DNA from: Anaerolineales bacterium
GTDB lineage: Bacteria; Chloroflexota; Anaerolineae; Anaerolineales; Villigracilaceae
Length of the DNA stretch: 64,000 nucleotides
Direction of reading: 5' to 3'
Assembly (NCBI GenBank): GCA_030680795.1
Contig: JAUXUL010000027.1
Location: forward strand, 97,248-161,247
How positions within the stretch are numbered: the first letter of the stretch is position 1; every line of letters starts with the position of its first letter. The translations under genes and the position numbers were made by a program. The notes beneath the pieces are model-generated. The model ran no database searches. It was not told the origin of the DNA and saw only the letters and a list, made by a program, of their open reading frames with translations. Shown here piece after piece: positions 8,430 through 17,543 of this stretch.

Positions 8430-9107
8430 ATGAATGAGCGAATCCTTATTATCGAAGATGACCAGGCCATTCTCAAACTGTTGCAGCGTGGTTTGGCTTA
8501 TGAAGGCTACACGGTGGACACTGCGGTTGATGGGCGCATGGGTTTGATCGCAGCCCGCGACCACACACCCGATCTTGTTGTGCTGGATTGGATGCTGCCC
8601 GGTATGGATGGTTTGGAAGTGTGCCATCGTTTACGGACCGGCGGCTCGATCCCGATCCTGATGTTGACCGCCAAGGACACGGTGCAGGACCGTATCCAGG
8701 GTTTGGACGCGGGCGCGGATGATTACATGGTGAAGCCGTTCAATTTGGATGAATTGCTTGCGCGCGTGCGCGCTTTGCTTCGCCGTACACAGCCCGAGCG
8801 CATTCCTGTTTTGAAATTTGCAGACCTATCGCTTGATACGGGTTCGCGTCAGGCTTCACGCGGGACTCGTGTTGTGGCGCTTACTGCAAAGGAGTACGAA
8901 TTGCTCGAGTTGTTCCTGCGCCATCCAAAACAGGTGTTGACTCGTGAAGTAATTTTTGACCGTGTGTGGGGCTATGATTTCGGCGGCGAAAGCAACGTAC
9001 TCGAAGTGTACATTCGTTATCTGCGTCAGAAATTGGAAGGCGATGGAGAACCGCGTCTTATCCATACCGTGCGCGGCGTGGGATATGTAATGAGAGAAAA
9101 TCCGTAA
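8430..9107 (+). CDS. OmpR/PhoB-family response regulator
   Basis: DNA-binding response regulator of 225 residues. The receiver domain shows acidic IIEDD at the N-terminus, phospho-acceptor Asp53 in [11 protein letters not shown], and the conserved lysine in DDYMVKPF. The C-terminal winged helix has [12 protein letters not shown] and the wing [11 protein letters not shown]. The ATG at 8430 is 7 bases after CAGGAGC. It is followed 157 bases later by a histidine kinase on the same strand, its probable partner. Target genes are unknown; a phosphate or envelope-stress role would be guesswork. Confidence 0.93.
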   Translation: MNERILIIEDDQAILKLLQRGLAYEGYTVDTAVDGRMGLIAARDHTPDLVVLDWMLPGMDGLEVCHRLRTGGSIPILMLTAKDTVQDRIQGLDAGADDYMVKPFNLDELLARVRALLRRTQPERIPVLKFADLSLDTGSRQASRGTRVVALTAKEYELLELFLRHPKQVLTREVIFDRVWGYDFGGESNVLEVYIRYLRQKLEGDGEPRLIHTVRGVGYVMRENP

Positions 9108-9224
9108 TCCGTAAATCGTAAATTTGCTGTCGTACAAATATCAATATGAACCGCGGAGCCCGCTAAGAAAACCTTTTAAAACTTTGCTCTTTGCGGTAAA
9201 AATTTCAGTTTGTATGGTAGGAAA

Positions 9225-9262
9225 ATCGTAAATCACTAATCGTAAATCACTAATCGTAAATC
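9225..9262. repeat. 14-base tandem repeat before the kinase gene
   Basis: AATCGTAAATCACT occurs twice and a third time partially, ending 3 bases before the kinase ATG. Similar motifs lie at 9105-9122 and are inserted in copA. Confidence 0.75.
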
Positions 9263-9264
9263 GA

Positions 9265-10632
9265 ATGTCCCTGCGCCTGCGCCTTACCTTACTTTACTCA
9301 ACTTTCATGGGTGGAATTTTGCTCATCTTTGGCGCGACGGTTTATATTCTCGTTAACGTAATTTTGCTCAATCAAGTGGATACCATGCTGGAAGGTGTGG
9401 CGCGTGATATTACACAGGTCACCAAGGTTAATTCGGTGGGGGAGTTGAGCCTGATCAGCCTGCCCCCATTGGATATGACATCAAACGCCTATGTGCAGGT
9501 TTGGGGAACAGATGGAAGGATCGTTGCAACTTCTCCCAGCATCGGGACATTGACCCAACCCCTCGATCCCATCGGACTGAAATCTGGTCTGACCCTCTAT
9601 GAAGATTCCTATCTCGACGGAGCCCACCTGCGGGTGTTGAGCGTTCCCCTTCAGTTGGGTGATCGGGTAATCGGAACTTTGCAGGTCGGCGCAAGTTTAA
9701 CCGTTGTGGATGCAACGCGTAATAACCTGCTTTCGACCATGGTTGTTATTTCAGTGCTGGCAGTATTATTGGCGATGATCGGTTCCTGGGCGGTGCTGGG
9801 ACGTGCATTTTACCCTTTGGAAGCCATCACTGAAACAGTGGATCAGATCAACCGTGCCGATGATCTTTCGCGACGCATCCCTTATCAGGATGAGACGGAA
9901 GATGAGGTCGGAAGTTTGGTGGTCTCATTCAATCAAACCCTTGAACGTTTGGAATCTCTTTTTACTTCACAACAACGCTTTCTGGCAGATGTCAGCCATG
10001 AATTGCGCACGCCATTAACGGTTATTAAAGGCAACGTGGATTTGATGCGCCGCATGAAGGCCGCGGACGAAGAATCACTAAGCAGTATTGACCAGGAAGC
10101 GGGCCGGCTCACGCGTTTGGTTGGCGGCTTGCTGATGCTGGCGCAGGCGGAATCCGGCAAACTGACCCTCAACTTTGCACCTGTGGAATTAGACCTATTG
10201 CTGACTGAAGTCTTTACCGAAATGCGCGTGCTGGCCGGCAGTAAAGTGCTTGTGCATTTAAATGATATTGATCAGGTCATGGTCACTGGAGACCGCGACA
10301 GGTTGAAACAGGTTTTATTGAACCTGGTTGCCAATGCAATTCAATACACACCACCGGGCGGGGATATTTTCCTTAGCCTTTCCAGGTTGGGGGAACAGGC
10401 GCGTATCATCGTCCGTGACACAGGGCCGGGCATCCCAGCCCAGGATTTACCTCACATCTTTGACCGTTTCTATCGTGCAGAGAAATCGCGCACGCGTTCA
10501 ATGACCAGTGGGTTTGGGCTGGGGCTGTCCATTGCGCATTGGATCGTGGAGCATCATGGGGGACAGATCAAGGTTGAGTCAAAAGAGGGGAAAGGGACGA
10601 CCTTTGTGATCTGGTTAGGGATAGTTAAGTAG
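9265..10632 (+). CDS. Sensor histidine kinase (HAMP-HisKA-HATPase)
   Basis: Membrane sensor kinase of 455 residues, likely partner of the response regulator upstream. Order: TM1 at about 10-32, an extracytoplasmic sensor loop of some 120 residues, TM2 at about 156-178, HAMP linker, HisKA with the phospho-acceptor His245 in FLADVSHELRTPL, and a HATPase_c domain with N-box LVANAIQYTPPG, G1 DTGPGIP and G2 GFGLGLSI. The start codon sits right after a tandem repeat and has no clear ribosome site, so translation may depend on the upstream gene. The signal sensed is unknown. Confidence 0.93.
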   Translation: MSLRLRLTLLYSTFMGGILLIFGATVYILVNVILLNQVDTMLEGVARDITQVTKVNSVGELSLISLPPLDMTSNAYVQVWGTDGRIVATSPSIGTLTQPLDPIGLKSGLTLYEDSYLDGAHLRVLSVPLQLGDRVIGTLQVGASLTVVDATRNNLLSTMVVISVLAVLLAMIGSWAVLGRAFYPLEAITETVDQINRADDLSRRIPYQDETEDEVGSLVVSFNQTLERLESLFTSQQRFLADVSHELRTPLTVIKGNVDLMRRMKAADEESLSSIDQEAGRLTRLVGGLLMLAQAESGKLTLNFAPVELDLLLTEVFTEMRVLAGSKVLVHLNDIDQVMVTGDRDRLKQVLLNLVANAIQYTPPGGDIFLSLSRLGEQARIIVRDTGPGIPAQDLPHIFDRFYRAEKSRTRSMTSGFGLGLSIAHWIVEHHGGQIKVESKEGKGTTFVIWLGIVK

Positions 10633-10677
10633 TTTGGATAGTTTAGTAGTTGGGTGGTTAGGTAGTTGTGTTTGGAA

Positions 10678-11376
10678 TTATGGTAATCCCAGGCGTTGAT
10701 GAGCTTGATTGCATAAGCTAACCCCATATTTTGAATACCATTCATCTAATGCAATGCTTGATTCATGTCCATTTATTGCGTCCTGGTAAATGGGTGTGCC
10801 ATATTGTACGTATCTTTTCGTTTGGTCAGACCATGTCCATTCGGCGCGCTGGATGATGCCAATGCCGCCGTTGTAGCCGGCCATGGCGAGGTGTGGGTCA
10901 CCATTTGCAGCTTCGAGTGAGCGTGCAAGGTAGGCGAGTCCGCGGGTGGCGTTGGTGTTCGGGTTGTAGGGATTGTCGGTTGAATAGAAGTGAAACGACA
11001 TCACTTGAAAGAGTCCCATGGCGCCGGCGCTGGATACGGCTCGCGGGTCTCCGCAGGATTCGATCTGCATGATGGTGGCAACCAGGTTTAGATTAAGATT
11101 CGAAGCGGACGCCCACTCAGAGATTGAGTCAGCCCAGTGTTGGACTTCAATTCTAAAGATGGGGGAAATGCCGCTTGAGGTGGAATCGGGCGGCGCAACC
11201 GCAGGTACAGGCAATGGGTTTGTTTTCCATGCAAAGGATGTAAGGATTGCGCTGATAAATATGACGATGAGCGGCACGATCGCGGCTATCTGCCGACCAG
11301 ACAAACAGCCGCGCCCTTGATCGTACTGGGTTGCTGCTGTTTGCCGATGGGTTTTTGTGGAGCGAGCGAGGGGCAT
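10678..11376 (-). CDS. Membrane-anchored lytic transglycosylase (SLT domain)
   Basis: Cleaves peptidoglycan glycan strands. A single N-terminal membrane anchor at residues about 29-48 places the enzyme outside the cytoplasmic membrane. The SLT domain begins near residue 80: catalytic Glu106 in IMQIESCGDPRA, then AGAMGLFQVM and AGYNGG, the standard SLT signatures. Length 232 residues. It ends 45 bases from the convergent kinase gene. It stands alone with no secretion-system or phage neighbours, so housekeeping wall turnover is likely. Confidence 0.9.
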   Translation of the reverse strand: MPLARSTKTHRQTAATQYDQGRGCLSGRQIAAIVPLIVIFISAILTSFAWKTNPLPVPAVAPPDSTSSGISPIFRIEVQHWADSISEWASASNLNLNLVATIMQIESCGDPRAVSSAGAMGLFQVMSFHFYSTDNPYNPNTNATRGLAYLARSLEAANGDPHLAMAGYNGGIGIIQRAEWTWSDQTKRYVQYGTPIYQDAINGHESSIALDEWYSKYGVSLCNQAHQRLGLP

Positions 11377-11396
11377 GTAATATGTCTCTTTTATGA

Positions 11397-11511
11397 ACTC
11401 ACCTTACGCTAAAACGCTTTTAGGCATGTCACCCTGAGCGATAGCGAAGGGTCTCTACAATAATCTCAGTGATTCTTCGCTTCGCTCAGAATGACACCGC
11501 GTAAGGTGAGT
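11397..11511. repeat. Intergenic inverted repeat, second CTTACGC/GCGTAAGG copy
   Basis: Arms ACTCACCTTACGC and GCGTAAGGTGAGT pair; inner TCACCCTGAGC and GCTCAGAATGACA pair. Shares GCGAAGGGTCTCTAC with 7561-7692. Confidence 0.8.
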
Positions 11512-11544
11512 CAGGAAGTTGTATATTGTCCTCCCGAAGGACAG

Positions 11545-12315
11545 TTACGCGTCGTAGTGGCGATCTCCGTTATTTGAACTGTGCGCATTATGAGAGACGG
11601 GGTGATAAGTTGGGTCAGGCGGGATGAATGAAGATTGTTGTGAGGTAGTGGGTATGGGCGCAGGGCGGAAGGATGCTGTGGAGTTGGCCGGGCGGTTGAT
11701 CTGTGATGCCGGGCGCAGGGCAGGCTGGTTGACATGCTGATTCACAGGTCGCTGGGTTTGATATTGACTTTGTTGGGATTGTGCTGTTGTGAAAATGCGC
11801 TCGCCGGCGAGGGAAAAGGTGCCGATGATCAGCAAGCGTACCAGCCAGACCATGACAGCAACGAAAATGGGCACAGCCTTGGTGAGAGTTTCTACGCTCA
11901 TTACGGCGCTGGATTGCAGGTTGCCGTTATTAATGATCGCAACAGAGACACCCCACCATGTAAGTGTGGCGTTGAAGCCTGCCGCCAACAACCAGGCGCC
12001 AAAGAGATAATACACTTCGGCGGGTTCGTCTCGACCCTGTTCAGGTGTGAAAAGGCGGGCGATGCCGGCAAAATCAATGCCGCAGAAGGCAATGGCGAGA
12101 ATGGTTGCCCAGCGGAAGCCTGCAAATTTCAGGTCGCCGAGCATGTCATGCAGGGCATATTGTGTAGTGCTGAAGTTGAAGACTTCAAACGCAAGCAGGG
12201 CGCTGACGATCATCATGCCCCATGCGGCGCCGCGGTTGAATTTTCTGTTGTGAACGAGGCTGTTCCATAGGTTTTTCAAGCCATCCCCAGGTGGATTACG
12301 ACGGTATGTAGTCAT
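11545..12315 (-). CDS. Four-helix membrane protein with Gln/Pro-rich tail, unknown function
   Basis: I do not recognise a named family. The ATG at 12315 has a perfect GGAGG site and gives 256 residues starting MTTYRRNPPGDG. Four hydrophobic segments lie at roughly 24-44, 57-75, 90-115 and 133-160 of the mature frame, followed by a long, low-complexity Gln/Asn/Pro/Ser tail predicted to be disordered. The gene sits behind a consensus promoter whose spacer is a perfect inverted repeat, so it may be under tight repression. The layout resembles structural membrane proteins of mobile elements, but nothing else nearby supports that. Confidence 0.7.
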   Translation of the reverse strand: MTTYRRNPPGDGLKNLWNSLVHNRKFNRGAAWGMMIVSALLAFEVFNFSTTQYALHDMLGDLKFAGFRWATILAIAFCGIDFAGIARLFTPEQGRDEPAEVYYLFGAWLLAAGFNATLTWWGVSVAIINNGNLQSSAVMSVETLTKAVPIFVAVMVWLVRLLIIGTFSLAGERIFTTAQSQQSQYQTQRPVNQHVNQPALRPASQINRPANSTASFRPAPIPTTSQQSSFIPPDPTYHPVSHNAHSSNNGDRHYDA

Positions 12316-12345
12316 TTCGACCTCCTTGTCGAGTAAGTTAAGCGA

Positions 12346-12374
12346 ATTATAGAACAAGCGTTCTATAATGTCAA
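12346..12374 (-). promoter_or_regulatory. Consensus promoter with embedded LexA-like palindrome
   Basis: On the minus strand: TTGACA (12369-12374), 17-base spacer, TATAAT (12346-12351). The whole spacer and -10 are covered by a perfect 10-bp inverted repeat with a 4-base centre (12346-12369), core GAAC-N4-GTTC, like the Bacillus-type SOS box. Confidence 0.75.
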
Positions 12375-12457
12375 GGGGGAAATGGCCGTTGTTTCCTGGC
12401 ATTTGACTCATAACTACATTCCCCGTTACACTATCTCAAAATCTTTGAACCTGCACA

Positions 12458-12519
12458 GCCCCCTCCGTCCCGCGAAGCGGAACACCTCCCCCAACTTGGG
12501 GGAGGGCAGAGGGGGTGTG
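12458..12519. repeat. C-rich inverted repeat
   Basis: CCCCCTCC and CACCTCCCCCAA face TTGGGGGAGGG and GAGGGGGTG. Related sequence appears at 22788 and, within a gene, at 27432. Confidence 0.7.
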
Positions 12520-12534
12520 AAAATTGGAGACCCC

Positions 12535-13950
12535 ATGTTTTTCTCGAACATTCCGCGCCCCGCAAGTTTGAAAGCGATTGCGGATGTCAGCCTCACGCCC
12601 TTTTGGTTGGACGATCCGCAGCGGCCTGAGAAAACCTCGCCCCTCACTGTAAAAATCAAAACCGATCTTGTGGTGATCGGCGCAGGCTTTACCGGCTTGT
12701 GGACTGCCTTGCAAGCCAAGCAAGCTGACCCAAATCGGGATGTCGTTCTACTCGAAGGAGGGGAGGCGGCCATCGGCGCAAGCGGACGGAACGGCGGCTT
12801 TGTCGCTTCCTCGCTGACACATTCATTTCAAAATGGCATAAACCGTTGGCATAAAGAACTTGCCAAACTCATTCAATTGGGACATGAGAATCTCAATGGC
12901 ATTGAAGCCACGATCAAACAATTCAACATTGATTGTGATTTCGTGCGCTCAGGCGAGCTCAACATTGCCAATGAGCCTTATCAAATCAACGACCTGCGCG
13001 AAGAGGCGCAAGAGTCTGCGCGGTATGGGGAGCATATTCAATTCCTCGAGCAGGAGCAGATCCGCGCACGAGTTAATTCGCCAACATATCTTGCCGCGAT
13101 CTACGATCCCTTTGTGGCAGTGGTCAACCCCGCGCAGTTAGCGTGGGGATTAAGAAGAGCCTGCCTCGAGCTTGGAGTCCGCTTGTTCGAGGGCACGCAG
13201 GTTACGGGTCTGGAAGAGAAGCGTGATTCTGTTATCGCTAAAACTATGCACGGCGAAGTCGAATCAAAAAGAGTTGCGCTTGCCACCAATGCATTCCCGC
13301 CTTTGCTTAAGCGGCTTTCGTATTATGTCGTGCCCGTTTACGATTATGTTTTGATGACCGAACCGCTGTCCAAATCGCAGCAGGATGCAATTGGCTGGCA
13401 TGGCCGCGAGGGCCTCAGCGACAACGGGAATCAATTCCATTACTATCGCACCAGCGCGGATGGACGGATTCTATGGGGCGGATACGATGCCATTTATTAT
13501 CGGAATAACGAAGTGTCGCCGCATCTGGAAAATCACCCCGCCTCTTTCGCCCGTTTGGCTGAGCACTTCTTCCAAACATTCCCCCAACTGACAGGGTTGC
13601 GCTTCACGCACGCCTGGGGCGGAGCGATCGATACATGCTCGCGTTACACCGCCTTTTGGGGCAAGGCCTATCGTGGCAAGGTTGCGTATGCATTGGGTTA
13701 TACGGGTCTCGGCGTCGGCGCATCCCGCTTCGGTGCGCAAGTGATGTTGGATTTATTGGATGATAAAAAGACCGAACGCACCGATTTGCAAATGGTGAAA
13801 TCAAAACCATTTCCATTCCCGCCTGAACCATTTCGCTCTCCGATTGTCAACTTCACGCGCTGGTCTTTGGACAAGGCAGATCAAAACGCTGGGAAAAGAA
13901 ATTTATGGTTGAAGAGCCTTGATGCGTTGGGTATGGGATTTGATTCGTAA
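12535..13950 (+). CDS. FAD-dependent amino-acid oxidase/dehydrogenase (DAO family)
   Basis: DadA/glycine-oxidase-like flavoprotein of 471 residues, probably oxidising an amine or amino acid. The start at 12535 follows TTGGAGA; upstream in-frame codons run through a C-rich repeat. The FAD-binding Rossmann motif is VVIGAGFTGLWTALQA, followed by GASGRNGGFVASSL, typical of the DAO superfamily (gamma-glutamylputrescine oxidase group), and C-terminal GYTGLGVGASRFGAQ. Substrate is not determined. It is transcribed away from the membrane-protein gene whose promoter palindrome lies about 165 bases upstream. Confidence 0.88.
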   Translation: MFFSNIPRPASLKAIADVSLTPFWLDDPQRPEKTSPLTVKIKTDLVVIGAGFTGLWTALQAKQADPNRDVVLLEGGEAAIGASGRNGGFVASSLTHSFQNGINRWHKELAKLIQLGHENLNGIEATIKQFNIDCDFVRSGELNIANEPYQINDLREEAQESARYGEHIQFLEQEQIRARVNSPTYLAAIYDPFVAVVNPAQLAWGLRRACLELGVRLFEGTQVTGLEEKRDSVIAKTMHGEVESKRVALATNAFPPLLKRLSYYVVPVYDYVLMTEPLSKSQQDAIGWHGREGLSDNGNQFHYYRTSADGRILWGGYDAIYYRNNEVSPHLENHPASFARLAEHFFQTFPQLTGLRFTHAWGGAIDTCSRYTAFWGKAYRGKVAYALGYTGLGVGASRFGAQVMLDLLDDKKTERTDLQMVKSKPFPFPPEPFRSPIVNFTRWSLDKADQNAGKRNLWLKSLDALGMGFDS

Positions 13951-13985
13951 AACCCGACTGATTTATTGATAACTCACTTTATTAA

Positions 13986-14048
13986 GTAGAGGCAACCCTT
14001 CATGGCAATCGGGAGTCCTGCTCCCGCTGGACGGGTTGCCCCTGTGGT
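13986..14048. repeat. REP-like inverted repeat
   Basis: Arms GAGGCAACCC and GGGTTGCCCC with inner CGGGAGTCCTGCTCCCG hairpin. The arms resemble the REPs around the RAYT gene at 62 kb. Confidence 0.7.
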
Positions 14049-14097
14049 AATCTTCAACTAAAATGCGAATTGGAGTCAATAATTTCGGGAGTAGATC

Positions 14098-15486
14098 ATG
14101 CCCTTAAAAAATATTTTGTTTTCGGAATTCGCAACCCACAGCCGAAAAAAACGATCAATTGAGCATTACGGTTATCTGCTCATTTTGGGTTTTTTGTTCC
14201 TGTCCCAAATATTTGTTGGAACATTGCTCGCGCGCTTGTATCCAAATGGCGAGGTGCTCCGGGATTTTAATTTTGGATTTAATCAATTCAAATTGCTGGG
14301 GTTGAGGGGCATCCTGGTTGTGATTGTTTTGTTTGGAGTAGTGCTGGTTTTTCGGCATAAAATAAATACGCAGGCGGCCATTTTTTCTGCTTTTCTTGAA
14401 AGGAAAAAATGGCGTGTTACTGTCTTCATCTGGGTGACCGCAGTTATTACGATGCTTTTGTTCTTTATCTTCTCCACCCGCTTCATAAATCAAGATGGGC
14501 TCAAATTTGAAAGAAAATTCACCAGGGATGTGCCCGTGTTCGGGGCGCATGTAACTCATGATGAAATGTGGGAACTTTACTTTCATTCACGCTTTTGGTT
14601 CTATACAAACCAGTATTTTGGGTGGGACGTTCCATTTTCCTATCGCGTTATATCGAGCTTCATGGGCGGGATTTTTATCTATACCTTATTAAAATATACA
14701 CATCAGCGGTTTAAAGACAAGTGGTTCGCACTGGCTTTGCTTATTAGCTCGGGAGGCTATATACAGTTGTTTTTTGGGGATGTGGAAAACTATACAGTCA
14801 CAGCGGTATTGATCCTTATTTATTTCTGGTCTTCGGATAATTATATTCGAAAGAAAAACTCCCTGATCGCTCCGACAGTCGTCCTGTCAATCGCATTGGT
14901 ATTTCATCTTCTGAGCGGATTTTTTCTACCGTCTTTAATTTATCTATATATTTTGGCGATTCAACGCAAGCAATTTCGTTCTGTAACTTTAGGATTTACT
15001 ATTTCGGCGCTAATTATTGCGTTGAACCTGGTCTTCTTTTCCTATCAGGGACTTCCCATAAGTAATCTCTGGACAAACAGTCATGCCTCTGGAGGTGGCG
15101 GAAGATATGATCAGTATCTGGTCTCGCCTAGTTTTGAATATTATTCCCAGATCATCAATTTACTCTTTCTGCTCGTACCTGCTTTTATTTTTACCATCCC
15201 ACTATTTGTCTTCAAGCGGATAAAGTATACCGAAGCAAACATTTACTTGTTAATTTGCACGACGGGCGCATTGCTGTTGCTTCTTGGCTGGAAGGCGGGA
15301 TGGGGTGTCTACAACGATTGGAATTTATTCGCCATTACCGCTCTCCCCATATCCTTGCTTGTTTGGAATAATTTTGACAGCATTTCGGATGTCGGTCTTA
15401 AAAATGATGTAGCCTTGATCGCTGGCTTTGTGTTTTCTTTCCACTCTTTAACATGGATCATGTCAAATTATATGATTGGACCGTAG
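14098..15486 (+). CDS. Polytopic membrane protein, possibly GT-C type
   Basis: 462 residues with about ten hydrophobic helices; start ATG at 14098 after a GGGAG site. A soluble extracytoplasmic stretch with charged residues (near residues 135-165, containing FGAHVTHDEMWELYFHSRFWF) lies between early helices, an arrangement seen in GT-C glycosyltransferases and related multi-helix sugar transferases, and the segment FFGDVENYT follows. I cannot assign a specific family. No glycan cluster surrounds it; galE lies 1 kb downstream on the other strand. AT-richer than its neighbours. Confidence 0.7.
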   Translation: MPLKNILFSEFATHSRKKRSIEHYGYLLILGFLFLSQIFVGTLLARLYPNGEVLRDFNFGFNQFKLLGLRGILVVIVLFGVVLVFRHKINTQAAIFSAFLERKKWRVTVFIWVTAVITMLLFFIFSTRFINQDGLKFERKFTRDVPVFGAHVTHDEMWELYFHSRFWFYTNQYFGWDVPFSYRVISSFMGGIFIYTLLKYTHQRFKDKWFALALLISSGGYIQLFFGDVENYTVTAVLILIYFWSSDNYIRKKNSLIAPTVVLSIALVFHLLSGFFLPSLIYLYILAIQRKQFRSVTLGFTISALIIALNLVFFSYQGLPISNLWTNSHASGGGGRYDQYLVSPSFEYYSQIINLLFLLVPAFIFTIPLFVFKRIKYTEANIYLLICTTGALLLLLGWKAGWGVYNDWNLFAITALPISLLVWNNFDSISDVGLKNDVALIAGFVFSFHSLTWIMSNYMIGP

Positions 15487-15536
15487 TTGTATTTTGTGAT
15501 GCCGGCATGTATAGCCAGAGACCTCTTCGTCGGCTT

Positions 15537-15700
15537 CGCCATATCATGCCTGACCGTATTATACAAACTCTCCGCTTTCAAATCACTTAACGAATGCGTG
15601 TCTTTTTGTTTGCGATCATTTCTGAAAATTTGAAACCTTCTTCTTGAGCTGGAAGCGTGCCAGTGGATACATTACCTGCATCATCGGTCAATACAACAGA
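15537..15700 (-). pseudogene. Remnant of chelatase VWA-domain gene 3' end
   Basis: On the minus strand this reads VVLTDDAGNVSTGTLPAQ and EEGFKFSEMIANKKTR, nearly identical to the C-terminal part of the VWA chelatase gene at 41551-42462. About 100 bases of that gene are missing internally: sequence jumps from the MIANxKTR region straight to the segment matching SLSDLKAESLYN. It is therefore a partial, internally deleted duplicate about 26 kb from the parent. Confidence 0.8.
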
Positions 15701-15752
15701 CGCAGATGCAAAGAGAGCGGTTGAATAAATTGAATCAAAACCGGGTTTATAA

Positions 15753-16394
15753 CTACCAGAACATGAACTGATCCAACCCCAACCCGGCCAATTGCAACGG
15801 GATGCCAGCCAGCCGCGCAAGCAGACCAACAAAGCCCCAGAACAGATTACCGATGAATGGAACCTGCCAGAGCAGGATGAGCACGATCCACGCTAACATT
15901 CCCTGTGTTTGCGCTAATTTCATGCGGATGTCCATGGGAATGTAGGGTTCAATTGCGCCGAAGCCATCGAAGGGGGGCAGCGGAATTAAGTTCAGAACAA
16001 CTGCTGAGATTTGCAGGAACGCGAGGAAGGCAAGCCCGGGCCAAATGCCTGAGGCGCTGATCGGCGTCAGTTGCAGGATCAAGCCGAGGATTAAAGCAAG
16101 AAGCGCATTGGAGAATGGTCCCGCCAGGGAAACGGCTGTCTCCCATCGTCTGCTGCGCAATCTCCATCTCTCGATATATACTGCGCCGCCGGGCAAACCA
16201 ATGCCACCCATCAACAAAAAGATCATTGGCAAAAGCAATGAATAAACGGGATGCGTATATTTGAGCGGGTTAAAAGTGAGATAGCCTTTGTCTTTTACGG
16301 TGATGTCGCCGCCGTAATATGCAACGAGTGCATGAGAAAATTCATGCAGGCAAAGTGAAAACACCCAGCCGATAATTACAACAAGAAATGTCAT
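15753..16394 (-). CDS. Site-2 protease family (M50) membrane metalloprotease
   Basis: Intramembrane zinc protease of 213 residues. The zinc-binding HEFSH (His17, Glu18, His21) lies in the first helix and the third ligand Asp143 is in LNLIPLPPFDG, the M50 signature. About six hydrophobic segments; no PDZ or CBS domain, so it belongs to the short group whose substrates are mostly unknown. Its start overlaps the galE stop by 4 bases (ATGA), so the two are translationally coupled, which does not by itself indicate a common function. Confidence 0.88.
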   Translation of the reverse strand: MTFLVVIIGWVFSLCLHEFSHALVAYYGGDITVKDKGYLTFNPLKYTHPVYSLLLPMIFLLMGGIGLPGGAVYIERWRLRSRRWETAVSLAGPFSNALLALILGLILQLTPISASGIWPGLAFLAFLQISAVVLNLIPLPPFDGFGAIEPYIPMDIRMKLAQTQGMLAWIVLILLWQVPFIGNLFWGFVGLLARLAGIPLQLAGLGLDQFMFW

Positions 16395-17368
16395 TTTTCA
16401 TATCCGTTCGGGTTTGACTTATGCCACTCCCACGCGCTGGAGAGGATTTCCTGCATGTTGGTTTGGGTTGGTTTCCAGCCCAATTCGCTGATAATTTTTT
16501 TTGGAGATGCAATCAGGCGGGCAGAGTCACCGGGCCTGCGCGGGGATTCAACTGCGGGAATGGCATGCCCTGTCACTTTTCGCGCGGTCTCGATCACCTC
16601 TCGGACAGAGAAACCATTTCCGCTTCCCACGTTGTAGGTCATCGTGTCACGCTTATCAAGCGCATCCAAAGCCAGGAGATGTGCTGAGATCAAATCCGCA
16701 ATGTGGATGTAATCGCGGATGCAAGTCCCGTCAGGCGTGGGATAGTCTGTGCCGAAGATGGTTGCGGATTCAGCTTGTCCCAACGCAATTTGCAGCACAC
16801 GCGGAATGAGATGCGATTCAGGCTGATGCGCCTCGCCGCGTCCAGGCAATGCACCGCAGGCATTGAAATAACGCAAGGCAGCAAAATGCAAGCCATGAAT
16901 ACTGCGATACCAATCAAGGGCTTGTTCAGTCATCAGCTTTGTGTGACCATAGACATTGGCGGGGCCAAGCGGGGATTCTTCCGTAAGAGGCTCTTCGCTG
17001 GATTGATACACCGCGGCAGTGGAAGAAAGGACTAATTTTTTCACACCAGCCTGAACTGCAATTTCCATCAATTGCAATGAATTGATCAGGTTATTCCGGA
17101 AGAATTTACCGGGATCTTTCATGCTATCGCCGGCTTCAATGAATGCCGCGAAGTGCATGATGGCATCATATTTTGCAGATGTTAACGTTTCAGCAAGCGC
17201 ATGACTGTCATCCAGGGAGGCGTGAATGAATTTCGCGCCTGAAGGAATTGCGGCGCGATGACCTGTAACAAGGGAGTCAAACACTGTGACGGAATGTCCT
17301 GCCTTGATCAAGGCTTCAGCTGTGGCAGACCCAATATATCCCGCTCCGCCTGTAACAAAGATATTCAT
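16391..17368 (-). CDS. galE: UDP-glucose 4-epimerase
   Basis: Interconverts UDP-glucose and UDP-galactose with bound NAD. Extended short-chain dehydrogenase fold: N-terminal TGGAGYIGSATAEAL nucleotide-binding motif and catalytic Tyr140-x3-Lys144 (VYGHTKLMTEQ). Substrate-binding blocks include LRYFNACGA and the C-terminal RPGDSARLIAS. 325 residues, normal for the family. First gene of a two-gene unit with the site-2 protease. Closely related 4-epimerases acting on UDP-GlcNAc or UDP-GlcA cannot be excluded. Confidence 0.92.
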   Translation of the reverse strand: MNIFVTGGAGYIGSATAEALIKAGHSVTVFDSLVTGHRAAIPSGAKFIHASLDDSHALAETLTSAKYDAIMHFAAFIEAGDSMKDPGKFFRNNLINSLQLMEIAVQAGVKKLVLSSTAAVYQSSEEPLTEESPLGPANVYGHTKLMTEQALDWYRSIHGLHFAALRYFNACGALPGRGEAHQPESHLIPRVLQIALGQAESATIFGTDYPTPDGTCIRDYIHIADLISAHLLALDALDKRDTMTYNVGSGNGFSVREVIETARKVTGHAIPAVESPRRPGDSARLIASPKKIISELGWKPTQTNMQEILSSAWEWHKSNPNGYEK

Positions 17369-17388
17369 TGATGCTCCTGTTAAGTTAT

Positions 17389-17515
17389 GTCATTGCGAGC
17401 TGCCAGTGTTCTTCTGACGACGAAGCAATCCCCATCTCAACTGGTAAAACCCCGCAAAACAGGGGATTGCTTCGGGAAAAACACCCTCGCACCGTCCCCG
17501 AATGGGGAATGACGG
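17389..17515. repeat. Intergenic inverted repeat, GTCATTGCGAG/GAAGCAATC family
   Basis: GTCATTGCGAG opens and GGGGAATGACGG closes; inner GAAGCAATCCCC faces GGGGATTGCTTC. Confidence 0.75.
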
Positions 17516-17543
17516 ATGTGTGCGGTAGTAAAAAAATTATATC

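Noticed and set aside
14098..15486. O-antigen polymerase or flippase
   Set aside because: Helix count alone fits many families; no Wzy/Wzx-type motif or glycan cluster supports it.
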